NCBI RefSeq assembly: GCF_000970455.1
Contig: NZ_LAJG01000021.1
Coordinates: 295,645 to 359,644 of the forward strand
DNA: 64,000 nucleotides
Reading direction: 5' to 3'
Source of the DNA: Devosia soli
GTDB taxonomy: Bacteria > Pseudomonadota > Alphaproteobacteria > Rhizobiales > Devosiaceae
The notes beneath the pieces are model-generated. The model saw only the letters and a list, made by a program, of their open reading frames with translations. It did no database searches and was not told the origin of the DNA. Numbering within the stretch: the first letter of the stretch is position 1; each line of letters opens with the position of its first letter. A program made the translations under genes and the position numbers. Of the stretch, positions 32,938 through 44,959 are shown in pieces.

Positions 32938-33255
32938 ATGCCGGCACGTTTTACGACGCTCAACAACGCGATCGAAAAGGGCCTTAAATCCATGGCCGCA
33001 AAGACCGCCGTCAGCCAGATCGAATATTGGGAAGACCAGCTCAAGGATGTCGAGGTCAGCGGCGTCAAGGGCATCCAGAGCGATCTCCACTCGCTCAAGA
33101 GCAAGCTGACCGCCGACGACATCGATGGCGATGCGGTCAAGAAGCTGCTCGCCTCGCTCGCCGAAAAGACCAAGAATGTCAGCGGCCGTGTCGAAAACGA
33201 AAAGGTTTCCGAGCAGCTGGCCGGTGTGGCCGCAGGGCTAGAAAAAGCGTCCTGA
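32938..33255 (+). CDS. Small helical hypothetical protein between priA and atpH
   Basis: The 105-residue protein is acidic-basic mixed and almost wholly helical: MPARFTTLNNAIEKGLKSM, then QIEYWEDQLKDVEVSGVKGI, and later helices with heptad-like Leu/Ala spacing. There is no signal peptide and no Cys. The ATG at 32938 follows GAGGAG with a 6-base spacer, which is a strong ribosome site; upstream in-frame starts lack one. A terminator follows immediately, so it is a separate transcription unit from atpHAGDC. I do not recognise the family; similar small helical proteins occur in other alphaproteobacteria. Confidence 0.7.
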   Translation: MPARFTTLNNAIEKGLKSMAAKTAVSQIEYWEDQLKDVEVSGVKGIQSDLHSLKSKLTADDIDGDAVKKLLASLAEKTKNVSGRVENEKVSEQLAGVAAGLEKAS

Positions 33256-33267
33256 TCTATTTCCGGC

Positions 33268-33303
33268 GCCCGCCTCGACAAGAAGAGGCGGGCCGTCTTT
33301 TTT
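33268..33303 (+). terminator. Strong intrinsic terminator before the atp operon
   Basis: GCCCGCCTC (33268-33276) pairs perfectly with GAGGCGGGC (33285-33293) around an 8-base loop and is followed by CGTCTTTTTT. It ends the small helical gene and isolates the atp operon. The 267 bases from here to the atpH start contain no gene and should carry the atp promoter. Confidence 0.88.
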
Positions 33304-33570
33304 CCCCGCCTTCTCCTGCTCTCCCGGTCCATGGATGCGCTGCCCGTTTCTGGCCTGAAGCGCCTTGACGGGACTGCGACATTTTCACCGCAATTGAATC
33401 ACGCGACCCAGCCTTGCATGGGCCGCTTGGCTTGTGTTAGAGCGAGCCCGACTTGAAGGGGTCTGGCTAGGGGTAGTCCGACTTGGGCCCCATTTCCGGA
33501 CACGTCCCAAGCGTTGAATAAGCCCTCCCGGTTTCCCCGGGGAGCGGCAACACAAGAGGGTGAAGCGACA

Positions 33571-34131
33571 TTGGCAGCGCAGAATTCAGTGCTTACCCAG
33601 ATCGCGCGGCCATATGCGTCGGCGCTGTTTGATCTCGCCCAGAGCGAGAATCAGCTGGCATCGGTGGAAACCGGCCTTTCCGATATTTCCCGCCTGATCG
33701 GCGAAAGCGACGATTTTTCGCGCTACCTGCGCTCCCCGGTGATCTCGGGTGATACGAAAGCGTCCGCACTAAACGCGATCCTCGAGCGCGCCCAGGTCAA
33801 TCCGCTGGTGGCCAATTTCCTGCGCCTCGTGGCAAAGAACGGTCGCCTCTTCGCGCTCGACGCGATCATTGTCGGTTTCCGCGAGCTGGCCGCCGCCGCC
33901 CGTGGCGAAATGACCGCCGAGGTCACTTCAGCTGCCCCGCTGACGGCCGAACAGGCTTCGGCGCTGAGCGAAACGCTCAAGGGGAAGCTGGGCAAGACCG
34001 TGACGCTCAATCAATTCGTCGATCCCTCGCTGATCGGTGGCCTTCAGGTGAAGGTCGGCAGCCAGATGATCGATTCTTCAATCAAGACAAAGCTCGCTGC
34101 GATGAAAGTCGCCATGAAAGAGGTCGGATAA
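33571..34131 (+). CDS. atpH: F1F0 ATP synthase subunit delta
   Basis: The delta subunit joins F1 to the b-subunit stalk. The protein shows the family start AQNSVLTQIARPYASALFDLA, RSPVISGDTKASAL in the middle, VANFLRLVAKNGR, and the C-terminal DPSLIGGLQVKVG(S)QMIDSS signature. I choose TTG 33571, which gives 186 residues, the usual length in Rhizobiales, and follows AAGAGGG; an upstream ATG (33514) would add 19 residues. It starts atpHAGDC; atpA begins one base after its stop. No F0 genes are nearby, as is usual in alphaproteobacteria. Confidence 0.93.
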   Translation: MAAQNSVLTQIARPYASALFDLAQSENQLASVETGLSDISRLIGESDDFSRYLRSPVISGDTKASALNAILERAQVNPLVANFLRLVAKNGRLFALDAIIVGFRELAAAARGEMTAEVTSAAPLTAEQASALSETLKGKLGKTVTLNQFVDPSLIGGLQVKVGSQMIDSSIKTKLAAMKVAMKEVG

Positions 34132-35667
<1,536 letters not shown>

Positions 35668-35689
35668 GCCCTGAAGGAGACGACAGGCA

Positions 35690-36574
35690 ATGCCGTCGCT
35701 AAAGGATCTTAAGAACCGGATCGACTCGGTCAAATCGACCCAGAAGATCACCAAGGCTATGCAGATGGTCGCGGCGGCAAAACTCCGTCGCGCCCAGGAA
35801 GCAGCCGTTGCTGCCCGCCCCTATGCCGAACGCATGGAACAGGTGCTTTCGAGCCTTGCCGCCGTGTATGACGGCCAGGCCAACGCACCCGTGCTGCTCG
35901 GTGGCAATGGTAAGGACCAGGTGCATCTTCTGATTGTCGCAACCGGCGAGCGTGGCTTGGCTGGCGGCTTCAACTCTTCGATCGCGCGTCTGGCGCGCGA
36001 TCACGCCAACAAGCTATTGGCCGAAGGCAAGACGGTGAAGTTTCTCACCGTCGGGCGCAAGGGTAATGACATCCTCAAGCGCCAGTTTGCCGACAAGATC
36101 ATCGAGACGATCAGCTATCGCGAAGTCAAGAATATCGGCTTTGCGCAGGCCAGCGAAGTCTCCCAGAAGGTCCAGGCCCTATTCGCCGCCGGCGAATTCG
36201 ACGTGGCGACCCTGTTCTTTGCCAAGTTCAACTCGGTGATCAGCCAGGTGCCGCAAGCGGTCCAGATCATTCCGGCAAAGATCGAGAAGACGCAAGGCGA
36301 AGGCTCTGCCAGTGCCGCGGTCGTCTACGAATACGAGCCGAGCGAAGAAGCGATCGTCGAAGACCTCTTGCCGCGCAATATCAGCGTGCAGATCTTCCGC
36401 GCTATGCTGGAAAACAGCGCCTCGTTCTACGGTGCGCAGATGTCCGCCATGGACAATGCGACCCGCAATGCCGGCGAAATGATCGGAAAGCTGCAGCTGA
36501 GCTATAACCGCCAGCGTCAGGCCCAGATCACCAAAGAGCTCATCGAAATCATCTCGGGCGCGGAAGCGCTCTAA
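35690..36574 (+). CDS. atpG: F1F0 ATP synthase subunit gamma
   Basis: Gamma is the rotor shaft inside F1. The 294-residue protein opens with the conserved [20 protein letters not shown] coiled-coil helix and [15 protein letters not shown]. It ends with the matching C-terminal helix [28 protein letters not shown](K)EL, the family signature. Between atpA and atpD with 21-22-base gaps. All expected regions are present. Confidence 0.97.
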   Translation: MPSLKDLKNRIDSVKSTQKITKAMQMVAAAKLRRAQEAAVAARPYAERMEQVLSSLAAVYDGQANAPVLLGGNGKDQVHLLIVATGERGLAGGFNSSIARLARDHANKLLAEGKTVKFLTVGRKGNDILKRQFADKIIETISYREVKNIGFAQASEVSQKVQALFAAGEFDVATLFFAKFNSVISQVPQAVQIIPAKIEKTQGEGSASAAVVYEYEPSEEAIVEDLLPRNISVQIFRAMLENSASFYGAQMSAMDNATRNAGEMIGKLQLSYNRQRQAQITKELIEIISGAEAL

Positions 36575-38035
<1,461 letters not shown>

Positions 38036-38048
38036 TCTTTTGCCACCT

Positions 38049-38104
38049 CTGGGCCCATCGTCCGCGACGGGCCCAGCGCCAGACCCGATCTTTCGGGTTT
38101 TCTC
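38049..38104 (+). terminator. Two hairpins in the atpD-atpC spacer, possible attenuator
   Basis: CTGGGCCC (38049-38056) pairs perfectly with GGGCCCAG (38069-38076). Next, ACCCGA (38083-38088) pairs with TCGGGT (38093-38098) and is followed by TTTC. The second resembles a weak intrinsic terminator. Together they may lower atpC output relative to atpAGD, or protect the message 3' end. Their function is inferred from structure alone. Confidence 0.5.
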
Positions 38105-38155
38105 CGCAAGCGAATTGCACCGTTCTTGAACGATGCAATCGCTCCGAAACTTTAG

Positions 38156-38206
38156 TGGTCGCGCTTTCGAACCGCAAAAGTGCAACCACTTTTGCCGAAA
38201 ACGCTC
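38156..38206 (+). repeat. Dispersed Rhizobiales-type intergenic repeat, copy 1
   Basis: This 51-base element starts TGGTCGCGCTTTCGAACCGC and contains the inverted pair CAAAAGTG / CCACTTTTG. Its first 20 bases are identical to those of the element at 55143-55194; the rest matches with a few changes and one inserted base. It lies just upstream of atpC. Related palindromic elements are common in intergenic DNA of this order. Confidence 0.8.
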
Positions 38207-38221
38207 TAGGGGACCAAGAAA

Positions 38222-38644
38222 ATGGCTGAAGGCCTCAAGATCGAAATCGTGTCGCCCGAGCGCCTCCTGGTTTCGCAGACCGTGCAGTCCGTGACGGTGC
38301 CAGGGACCGAAGGTTACTTCACGGTAATGGCCGACCACGCGCCGTTCATGACGACGCTTCGTCCTGGCTTCATCACAGTGACCGGTGACAATGCAGCCGA
38401 AATTTTCTTCGTGCGCGGCGGCTTTGCGGATGTGTCGCCTGTGGGCCTGACGATCCTCGCCGAAGAATCCGTGCCGTTCAAAGAATTCGATCATACCGAT
38501 CTGCAGGCGCAGATTCGTGCGGCCGAGGAAGAGCTTTCCCGTGCGGAAACGCCAGAAGACAAGTCTTACGCGCAGCAGTTCGTCAGTGCGCTCCTGAACC
38601 TCGCCATCGAAGCGCAGCAGCTTAATGAAGGCCACGTGCACTGA
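38222..38644 (+). CDS. atpC: F1F0 ATP synthase subunit epsilon
   Basis: Epsilon couples gamma rotation to F0 and inhibits ATP hydrolysis. The 140-residue protein has the N-terminal beta-sandwich with IEIVSPERLLVSQTV and the TEGYFTVMADHAPFMTTLRPG signature. A C-terminal helical part (about 85-140) is shorter and less regular than in E. coli. It is the last gene of the operon; a hairpin terminator follows. Confidence 0.95.
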   Translation: MAEGLKIEIVSPERLLVSQTVQSVTVPGTEGYFTVMADHAPFMTTLRPGFITVTGDNAAEIFFVRGGFADVSPVGLTILAEESVPFKEFDHTDLQAQIRAAEEELSRAETPEDKSYAQQFVSALLNLAIEAQQLNEGHVH

Positions 38645-38663
38645 GCCTTTCTGACGTTATTTG

Positions 38664-38697
38664 AAAAGGGCCGTCCGGGAGGGCGGCCCTTTTCCTT
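38664..38697 (+). terminator. Terminator of the atp operon
   Basis: AAAAGGGCCG (38664-38673) pairs perfectly with CGGCCCTTTT (38684-38693) around a 10-base loop and runs into TTTTCCTTT. It lies 20 bases past the atpC stop codon. Confidence 0.88.
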
Positions 38698-38847
38698 TGG
38701 CCCGTCGGTTGAGGGGGTGCTCAAAAAGTGAGCAACCCCTTTAGGCTGCATGATTTTTCTGCCGCCGAAACGCCTGGTTAACGGTTGTGAAGCAGTCTGG
38801 CACCAGCGCCAACCTTCCTGCTTTCGATTGCTATCCAGGAACACGAC

Positions 38848-41001
38848 ATGTTTCGATTGCTCAGCCATGCCCGACTGACCCTCGTTATTGCCGCGATGTC
38901 CATTGCCGGCATTCTGCTTGCCGGGCTCGTGATCCTCGCGGGCCTTTATGTCACGCTCTCGAGTTCGGTGAGCCGCGACGCGGGTGCCGCGATCACCTCA
39001 TCGACCCGCATTGCGGCCCAGATTCTGCAGGTGAACCTGCCCAATCTCGAAGTGACGGTGGACGACGCCGGCAATGTCGAGCGCCTGACGAGCCGCAGCA
39101 TGCCCCGGCTCCGCAGCCACGATATGATCGATGCGATCGCCAACGTTGCTGGACAGCAGGTCGCAATCTACGTGCTTGATCCCGAACAGTCGCCTGATTT
39201 CACAGTCGGGACGACGAGCCTTATCGATTCCAACGGGGAGCGTCTTCTCAACCGGCCGATCGCCCCCGATACGGTGCTCTTCAGAACGCTTGCAGCCAAT
39301 GCGTCGGCGACCGAGACGGCTCTTGTCGACGGAAAAGGCTATTTCGTGCGATACCAGCCGATTGCGCGAGAGGACGGAACCGTCATCGGCGCCTTGATGG
39401 TCGCCGTCGCGCGGGCGCCGATCGAGGCGGTACTCAACCGGTCCATGCTGGTGCTTGGCGGGATCGTTGCCGGGGCCGTTCTGGTTCTAGGGGCTTCTGC
39501 GTTGATGGTCTCTCGGATCATTACACGGCCTATTCCGAGACTTTCTCAGTCTATGAAGGCCATCGCCGAGGGCGATCTCGCCCACGAGATCCCTTATCTG
39601 CAGAACCGCAACGAACTTGGGGACATGGCTCATGCCGTCGAGATTTTCCGGCGCAACGCACAGGAAAAGGCGGCGCTCGATGCCCAGGCCGAGCAGCACT
39701 TGGCGGAAGCTGCCGACCATACCGGGCAATTGCAGGCGATATCCCGGTCGCAGATCGTTGTCGAGTTCGACCTCGACGGCACCGTCAGGAGCGCCAACGA
39801 GAACTTTCTTGAGCTTCTCGGATACCGACTCGCCGATATTGTCGGTCAGCCCAATGCCTTATTTCTTTTCGATGCCGACCCCAAGAGCCAGGTCTATAAG
39901 CAGTTCTGGATCGATCTTTCGGCGGGTGAGTTCAAGAGCGGCGAGTATCGGCGGCGGCGTCGGGATGGCAGCGAGGTTTGGATCCAGAGCACCTTTACGC
40001 CCATCGCTGATGCAGATGGAAAACCCTATAAGATCGTGCAGTTCGCAACCGACGTCACCGCGCGCAAGCAATCTGTGGCAGCGCTCGGCGAGGGGCTCAA
40101 GCGGCTTGCCGAGGGTGACCTGACAGGCGAAATCACGACGCCCTTTGCCAGCGAATTCGAAGACCTGCGCCACGCGCTCAATGGCACCGTCGCGCGCTTT
40201 GCCGACGTGATGCACCAGCTTCAAACCACGGCGCGCTCGCTCCGGGTCGCGAGCGGCGAATTGCTGAGTGGGGCGAATGATCTTTCCGACCGAACCTCGC
40301 GCCAGGCGGCGACGATCGAGCAAACTTCGGCGGCCATGGAAGCGCTCGCCGGCACCGTCGTCGACAATGCCGGCCGTGCTGAAGAGGCTTCGGACAAAAC
40401 CGCGGCCGCGGCTCTCGTCGCCGAGGAGAGCGGGGCGGTGATGACTGCCGCCACCGAAGCCATGCAGCGGATCACGCGCTCCTCGGCGCAGATCGCCAAC
40501 ATCATCGGGCTCATCGACGACATTGCCTTCCAGACCAATCTGCTTGCGCTCAATGCCTCGGTCGAGGCGGCGCGGGCAGGGGAAGCGGGCAAGGGCTTTG
40601 CAGTCGTTGCGGTGGAAGTGCGACGGTTGGCACAATCAACGGCGCAGGCCTCGTCTGAAGTGAAGGAGCTCGTCCAGAAGAGCGGCAATGAAGTGCGGAG
40701 CGGGGAGGAACTGGTGGCGGCTGCCGGCGACAAGCTCCTGCAAATGCTTGCGACCATGCAGAAAAATACCGATCTCGTGCGCTCCATCGCCAAGGCGAGC
40801 CGGGACCAGGCAGCGTCGATTCGCGAAGTGACCGTGGCGATCCATTCGCTCGATGAAGCAACGCAGCACAATGCGGCGCTCGTGGAGGAAACCCATGCCG
40901 CGATCGAACAGACAGAGGCTCAGACGCAAGCGTTGGACCTCATCGTCGATGTCTTCCAGCTCGAGAACAAGGATCGGTCTGGAGTCCGCCGGGCAGCCTA
41001 G
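38848..41001 (+). CDS. Methyl-accepting chemotaxis protein with PAS domain
   Basis: The 717-residue receptor has a membrane helix at about 9-35, an extracytoplasmic domain (36-195) that looks like a single-Cache sensor, and a second helix (about 201-222). A HAMP segment follows (223-275), then a PAS domain (about 300-405) and a second HAMP-like segment (405-460). The signalling hairpin tip lies at 556-595 with [14 protein letters not shown] and [16 protein letters not shown]. It should signal through CheW/CheA. The C-terminus lacks an NWETF-type CheR tether. The ligand is unknown. Its stop overlaps the end of the convergent racemase gene. Confidence 0.92.
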   Translation: MFRLLSHARLTLVIAAMSIAGILLAGLVILAGLYVTLSSSVSRDAGAAITSSTRIAAQILQVNLPNLEVTVDDAGNVERLTSRSMPRLRSHDMIDAIANVAGQQVAIYVLDPEQSPDFTVGTTSLIDSNGERLLNRPIAPDTVLFRTLAANASATETALVDGKGYFVRYQPIAREDGTVIGALMVAVARAPIEAVLNRSMLVLGGIVAGAVLVLGASALMVSRIITRPIPRLSQSMKAIAEGDLAHEIPYLQNRNELGDMAHAVEIFRRNAQEKAALDAQAEQHLAEAADHTGQLQAISRSQIVVEFDLDGTVRSANENFLELLGYRLADIVGQPNALFLFDADPKSQVYKQFWIDLSAGEFKSGEYRRRRRDGSEVWIQSTFTPIADADGKPYKIVQFATDVTARKQSVAALGEGLKRLAEGDLTGEITTPFASEFEDLRHALNGTVARFADVMHQLQTTARSLRVASGELLSGANDLSDRTSRQAATIEQTSAAMEALAGTVVDNAGRAEEASDKTAAAALVAEESGAVMTAATEAMQRITRSSAQIANIIGLIDDIAFQTNLLALNASVEAARAGEAGKGFAVVAVEVRRLAQSTAQASSEVKELVQKSGNEVRSGEELVAAAGDKLLQMLATMQKNTDLVRSIAKASRDQAASIREVTVAIHSLDEATQHNAALVEETHAAIEQTEAQTQALDLIVDVFQLENKDRSGVRRAA

Positions 41002-41684
41002 GCGAGAGCGGCGGAGACCAGGGCGCGGGCGTGGAGATCGGTCGTGTCATAGACCGGCAGCGGGCTGACGGAATCGTCGATCAGCATGCCGATTTCAGTG
41101 CAGCCGAGAATGACCGCTTCGGCGCCGCGGGCGGCGAGGCGGCCGATCGCATCGACATAAACGCGGCGGGACTCTTCGCGAATGATGCCGCGCACCAGCT
41201 CATCATAGATGATGCCGTTGAGGTTCGTGCGCTCGACTTCGGGGATGAGCGAGACAAGACCGCGGGCTTCGAGACGTTCGCGGTAGAACGGCATTTCCAT
41301 CGTGAACCGCGTGCCCAATAGGCCGACAGTTCGGTACCCGTCGGTTAACAATTCGGATGCCGTTGGGTCGGCGATGTGCACAAACTGGGCATCGACGCCA
41401 TTCATCATGCGATCGGCGACGAGATGCATGGTGTTGGTGGCTAGGCCGATGACCTCTGCGCCGGCCGCTGCGAGGCGTTTGGCCGAACGGTTGAGAAGGT
41501 CGCCCGCTTCGTCCCATTGACCATCGGATTGCATCTGGGCGATGGGCGCGAAATCGACCGAGTCGATGAGCACGGGTGCCGAATGAAGGCCGCCGAGACG
41601 CCGCGCGGTTTCCTGATTAAGGATGCGGTAATAATGAGCGGTCGATTCCCAGCTCATGCCGCCGATGAGGCCAATGGTTTTCAT
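40998..41684 (-). CDS. Aspartate/glutamate racemase family protein, YgeA type
   Basis: The 228-residue protein opens with the [20 protein letters not shown] signature of the family. One catalytic cysteine, Cys195 in LGCTEIG, is present. The position of the other is Thr83 in ATNTMH. The same Thr/Cys pair is known in E. coli YgeA, which racemises L-homoserine and other amino acids, so this is likely a YgeA-type broad-range racemase rather than a dead enzyme. ATG 41684 begins the signature; the open frame upstream adds 20 unrelated residues. It ends 5 bases after rppH begins on the same strand. Confidence 0.87.
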   Translation of the reverse strand: MKTIGLIGGMSWESTAHYYRILNQETARRLGGLHSAPVLIDSVDFAPIAQMQSDGQWDEAGDLLNRSAKRLAAAGAEVIGLATNTMHLVADRMMNGVDAQFVHIADPTASELLTDGYRTVGLLGTRFTMEMPFYRERLEARGLVSLIPEVERTNLNGIIYDELVRGIIREESRRVYVDAIGRLAARGAEAVILGCTEIGMLIDDSVSPLPVYDTTDLHARALVSAALA

Positions 41685-41688
41685 GGTG

Positions 41689-42246
41689 TCAAACGTGAGT
41701 GAAGCGTTGCGGAATATCGATAAAGGCCTCGACGACCTTTTCATAGGCCTCGCGCTTGAAAGGGACGATCAGCCCGGGTGTCCGTGACAGGCGCTCCCAC
41801 CGCCAGGCTTCGAACTCGGCGTGGAACTTGCCGCCGCCGGGCGCTTCGACGTCAATTTCGCTGTCATCACCGGTAAAGGCGAAGGCGAACCAGCGCTGGC
41901 GCTGGCCGCGATATTTTCCCTTGAGCGCCTTGCCGAGCATATCCTCTGGCAGATCATAATAGATCCACTCCGGCGCTTCGGCGAGGAGGCTGACGGCGGT
42001 GATATTGGTTTCTTCGTAGAGCTCGCGCAGCGCGGCCCGCAATGGGTCTTCGCCCTTGTCGATGCCGCCTTGAGGCATTTGCCAGGGCGCGTCGAAATCG
42101 GCCGAACGCTCCGGATCGTCCGAACCCTTGCGCCGGCCGATAAAGACATTGCCGTCGCGGTTGAAGACGGCGATGCCGACACAATCGCGATAGGGCAGGG
42201 CGTCACGGTCGGGAATGCTGGACATGTCATTATTCAACGGCTCCAT
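41689..42246 (-). CDS. rppH: RNA pyrophosphohydrolase RppH
   Basis: RppH removes pyrophosphate from 5'-triphosphate RNA and so starts mRNA decay. The 185-residue protein has the NUDIX box GGIDKGEDPLRAALRELYEE (about 66-85), preceded by WQMPQGG, and the RppH-type segment GQRQRWFAFAFTGDDSEID and WRWERLSRTPGLIVPFKREAYEKV at the C-terminus. ATG 42246 follows GAGGG; ATG 42225 is an alternative. It belongs to the minus-strand run from ctpA and YibQ to the racemase, as often in Rhizobiales. Confidence 0.92.
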   Translation of the reverse strand: MEPLNNDMSSIPDRDALPYRDCVGIAVFNRDGNVFIGRRKGSDDPERSADFDAPWQMPQGGIDKGEDPLRAALRELYEETNITAVSLLAEAPEWIYYDLPEDMLGKALKGKYRGQRQRWFAFAFTGDDSEIDVEAPGGGKFHAEFEAWRWERLSRTPGLIVPFKREAYEKVVEAFIDIPQRFTHV

Positions 42247-42331
42247 CGGATCCCTCGGGACGCGGCAGGAGCCCTTGCCTTTGTTGTCGCGTGTCTCGTC
42301 CCTAACCGGCTAGCACGTTCGGGAGACAGGC

Positions 42332-43471
42332 TTATTGCATCAACGCACTGGCAGGCACCAGCGCAATGCCCTTGCCATCGAGTTCGGCCGACCATTCGGA
42401 AATGGTCTGGATGGAGATGGGCAACGCACTGACAATACCAATTGCGCTGCCATGTTCCAGCGCCTCGGCTTCAAGGCTGTCCAGCGCTGAGAGAATGGAT
42501 GCGCGGGCCGGATTGGCATCGATCAACACGCTGGCGCGCGCATAGGGCACCTTATTGGCGCTGGCGAGCTGCTCGGAGACCGAGCGGTTGGATGAACCGT
42601 CGTCGATATAGCCAAGGCCGCGTGCGCCGAGCTCTTCCATGATGGGGCTGAAATCGCCCGAGGAGGCGGTGAAACGCGCGCCCATATTGTTGATGAGGCC
42701 AAAATAACCGCCAAAGCGCGCCATCAGCCAAAAAAGCTTTTCAAGGTTCTGGCGCGGCGCCTCGCCGGTGAGGAGCGTGTGCGGACCAGGATCGTTCTGC
42801 GGATAATCGAACGGCTCGAGGGGTACTTCGAGCATGACTTCATGGCCGCCGCCGCGCGCTGCGGTCACAGTCTGCACCAGAGCCTTGCCATAGGGCGCAA
42901 AGGCCAGGGTCACGAGATCGGGTAATTGGGCGATGGCGTCAAGCGAGCCCTGCTCATTGATGCCGAGGCCGGTGACAATTAGCGCGATCTTTGGACCGGC
43001 GCCGGCGCTGGCCGCGTCGAACTGATATTTATAGGCCGCAAACGGCGTTTCACCGGTGCCCGACATTCGCGGGATGGGGCCGTTGGCAGTCTCTTCGGTC
43101 AAATCGGCAACAAGACCGAATTCGTTGGTGGCGGGCGGAGCTTCGGGCGATGCACCGGTCACGCCGGGGCCGGGAAGCGTCGTGATCGAGCCGCCAGCGG
43201 GAAACTCGCCGGGATCGGCAGTGATGGTGGCCGGGCCCGAGGCGGTATTGTCGGCAACGCTGTTGCCGATCTGGTTGTTGACGATGCCGGCTTCCTGGCT
43301 CGGGCGTCCGCCCATGGGATCGTCCACGAGCACGAGGCGCGCGGCAACGCCGATGGCGCCAAGCGCGATGAGACCGAAGAGGATACGGGCAATGGGAAGA
43401 TGCGGACGGCCAAGCGTGCGCTTGGCCCGCTGCTTGCGACCGGTCAGAGGCGTCGATAGGTCATTGGCCAT
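42332..43471 (-). CDS. Divergent polysaccharide deacetylase family protein (YibQ-like)
   Basis: The 379-residue protein has a basic N-terminus and one membrane helix (about 29-49), a low-complexity linker (55-150) and a C-terminal deacetylase-like domain. The domain contains IALIVTGLGINEQGSLDAI, VTLAFAPYGKALVQ and HEVMLEVPLEPFDYPQNDPGPHTLL, which match the divergent polysaccharide deacetylase (DUF610/YibQ) family. Members lack the usual deacetylase metal motifs and often stand beside the peptidoglycan genes ctpA and envC, as here. The substrate is probably envelope glycan, by context. Confidence 0.88.
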   Translation of the reverse strand: MANDLSTPLTGRKQRAKRTLGRPHLPIARILFGLIALGAIGVAARLVLVDDPMGGRPSQEAGIVNNQIGNSVADNTASGPATITADPGEFPAGGSITTLPGPGVTGASPEAPPATNEFGLVADLTEETANGPIPRMSGTGETPFAAYKYQFDAASAGAGPKIALIVTGLGINEQGSLDAIAQLPDLVTLAFAPYGKALVQTVTAARGGGHEVMLEVPLEPFDYPQNDPGPHTLLTGEAPRQNLEKLFWLMARFGGYFGLINNMGARFTASSGDFSPIMEELGARGLGYIDDGSSNRSVSEQLASANKVPYARASVLIDANPARASILSALDSLEAEALEHGSAIGIVSALPISIQTISEWSAELDGKGIALVPASALMQ

Positions 43472-43561
43472 TGGCAGTCCGGCCTCTTACCCCGGGAAGC
43501 GAGAAAAGTGGGGGTCGCGTGGGCGAATCAGACCCACGCGACCAGTCTAGCACGTCAGGCC

Positions 43562-44953
43562 CTATTCGGCCTTGGGTGGGTAGGCGGGGTTGGCTTCCTC
43601 GCCATTGATCAGCTTGATCGCGAATTGCAGCTGGGCGTCGTCCGCCGGCTCCTGCGGTACATAGACCGACGAGCCGACAGTGCTTTCTTCCTGGCCTTCG
43701 ATCTTGATGTGTCCGGCAAGCCCGGCTTCGCCGACGATCTCGTCACGGCCCTGGAATTCTTCGGGCACCACCTGGCGGATATCGATATCGGGGGTGATGC
43801 CGAGCGCCTGAATCGAGCGATTGTTGGGCGTGTAGTACCGGGCCGTCGTCAGACGCATGGCGCCATCGGGGCCAAGCGAAATGATCGACTGGACCGAACC
43901 CTTGCCGAAGGAACGCGTGCCGACCAAGGTGGCACGCTTGTGATCCTGGAGGGCACCGGCGACGATTTCCGATGCGGAAGCCGAGCCGCCGTTGATCAGC
44001 ACGACCAGGGGCACATCGGCGAGCTGTTCGTCGAGCGGATCGGGCTGCGCATCATAGCGTGCGCTTTCGGTTTCGGTGCGGCCACGGGTGAGAACGACTG
44101 CACCCTGCTTGAGGAAGGCATCGGCAACATAGACGGCCTGATCGACAAGACCGCCAGGATTGTTTCTCAGATCCAGAATGATGCCCTTGGGCGCCTTGCC
44201 GTCGCGTTCGGCATAGATGTCCTTGATGGCATTTTCGATGCCGATATAGGCCTGGGCCGAGAAGCGTGAGAGGCGGAGGACTGCCACGTCGCCATCCATG
44301 TTCCAGCGCACGGCGCGCATGGCGATGGTGGCGCGGGTGAGGGTGAACTTGAGCGGATCGGTGACGCCTTCGCGCACGACCGTGACGGTAATATCGGTCC
44401 CGATCGGGCCACGCATCTTGGCGACAGCTTCATCGAGCGACAGCCCCTGGATCGAGGTGCCGTCAAGCTCGACGATGAAATCGTTGGCCATGATGCCGGC
44501 CTTGGCGGCTGGCGTATCGTCGATGGGGGAGATGACCTTGATGGCCCCTTCTTCCATCGTCACTTCAATGCCGAGCCCGCCGAATTCGCCGGAGGTGTCT
44601 TCGCGCATTTCATCGTAATCGGCCGGCGGCAGGTAGCCCGAATGCGGATCGAGCGAGGACAGCATGCCCTGGATGGCGGCGCGGATCAGCTCCTGTTCAT
44701 CGGGCGGATCGACATACTCGGCGCGGATACGGTCGAAGATTTCGCCGAACAGGTTGAGGTCGGCATAGACCTGAAGCGGATCGCGGGGTTCCTTGGCTAG
44801 CTCTTCAGGTGTCGGCTCGGGCTGTTCGCCAGAGGGATTGGGCGCCTCCACCGGCGCATCAGGAGCCGGAGGCTGATCCTGTGCAAGCAGCCCGGCGGCC
44901 GGCACAAGCAGCGCCACACCGAAGGCGGCGGCGCGAAGGGTGGACAAGCGCAT
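43562..44953 (-). CDS. ctpA: S41 family carboxyl-terminal processing protease CtpA
   Basis: The 463-residue periplasmic protease has a signal peptide (about 1-24). A PDZ domain follows at about 125-200 (FGGLGIEVTMEEGAIKVISPIDDTPAAKAGI). The S41 catalytic core has Ser326 in GGSASASEI and Lys351 in SFGKGSVQ; the spacing of 25 residues matches E. coli Prc. These proteases trim penicillin-binding or cell-wall proteins. It sits 6 bases after the EnvC-like gene, so the two form an operon with roles in cell-wall turnover. Confidence 0.94.
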   Translation of the reverse strand: MRLSTLRAAAFGVALLVPAAGLLAQDQPPAPDAPVEAPNPSGEQPEPTPEELAKEPRDPLQVYADLNLFGEIFDRIRAEYVDPPDEQELIRAAIQGMLSSLDPHSGYLPPADYDEMREDTSGEFGGLGIEVTMEEGAIKVISPIDDTPAAKAGIMANDFIVELDGTSIQGLSLDEAVAKMRGPIGTDITVTVVREGVTDPLKFTLTRATIAMRAVRWNMDGDVAVLRLSRFSAQAYIGIENAIKDIYAERDGKAPKGIILDLRNNPGGLVDQAVYVADAFLKQGAVVLTRGRTETESARYDAQPDPLDEQLADVPLVVLINGGSASASEIVAGALQDHKRATLVGTRSFGKGSVQSIISLGPDGAMRLTTARYYTPNNRSIQALGITPDIDIRQVVPEEFQGRDEIVGEAGLAGHIKIEGQEESTVGSSVYVPQEPADDAQLQFAIKLINGEEANPAYPPKAE

Positions 44954-44959
44954 GAAGTT

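Noticed and set aside
40998..41684. Racemase as a dead enzyme because the first catalytic Cys is Thr83
   Set aside because: E. coli YgeA works with the same Thr/Cys pair, so loss of the first cysteine alone does not imply inactivity.
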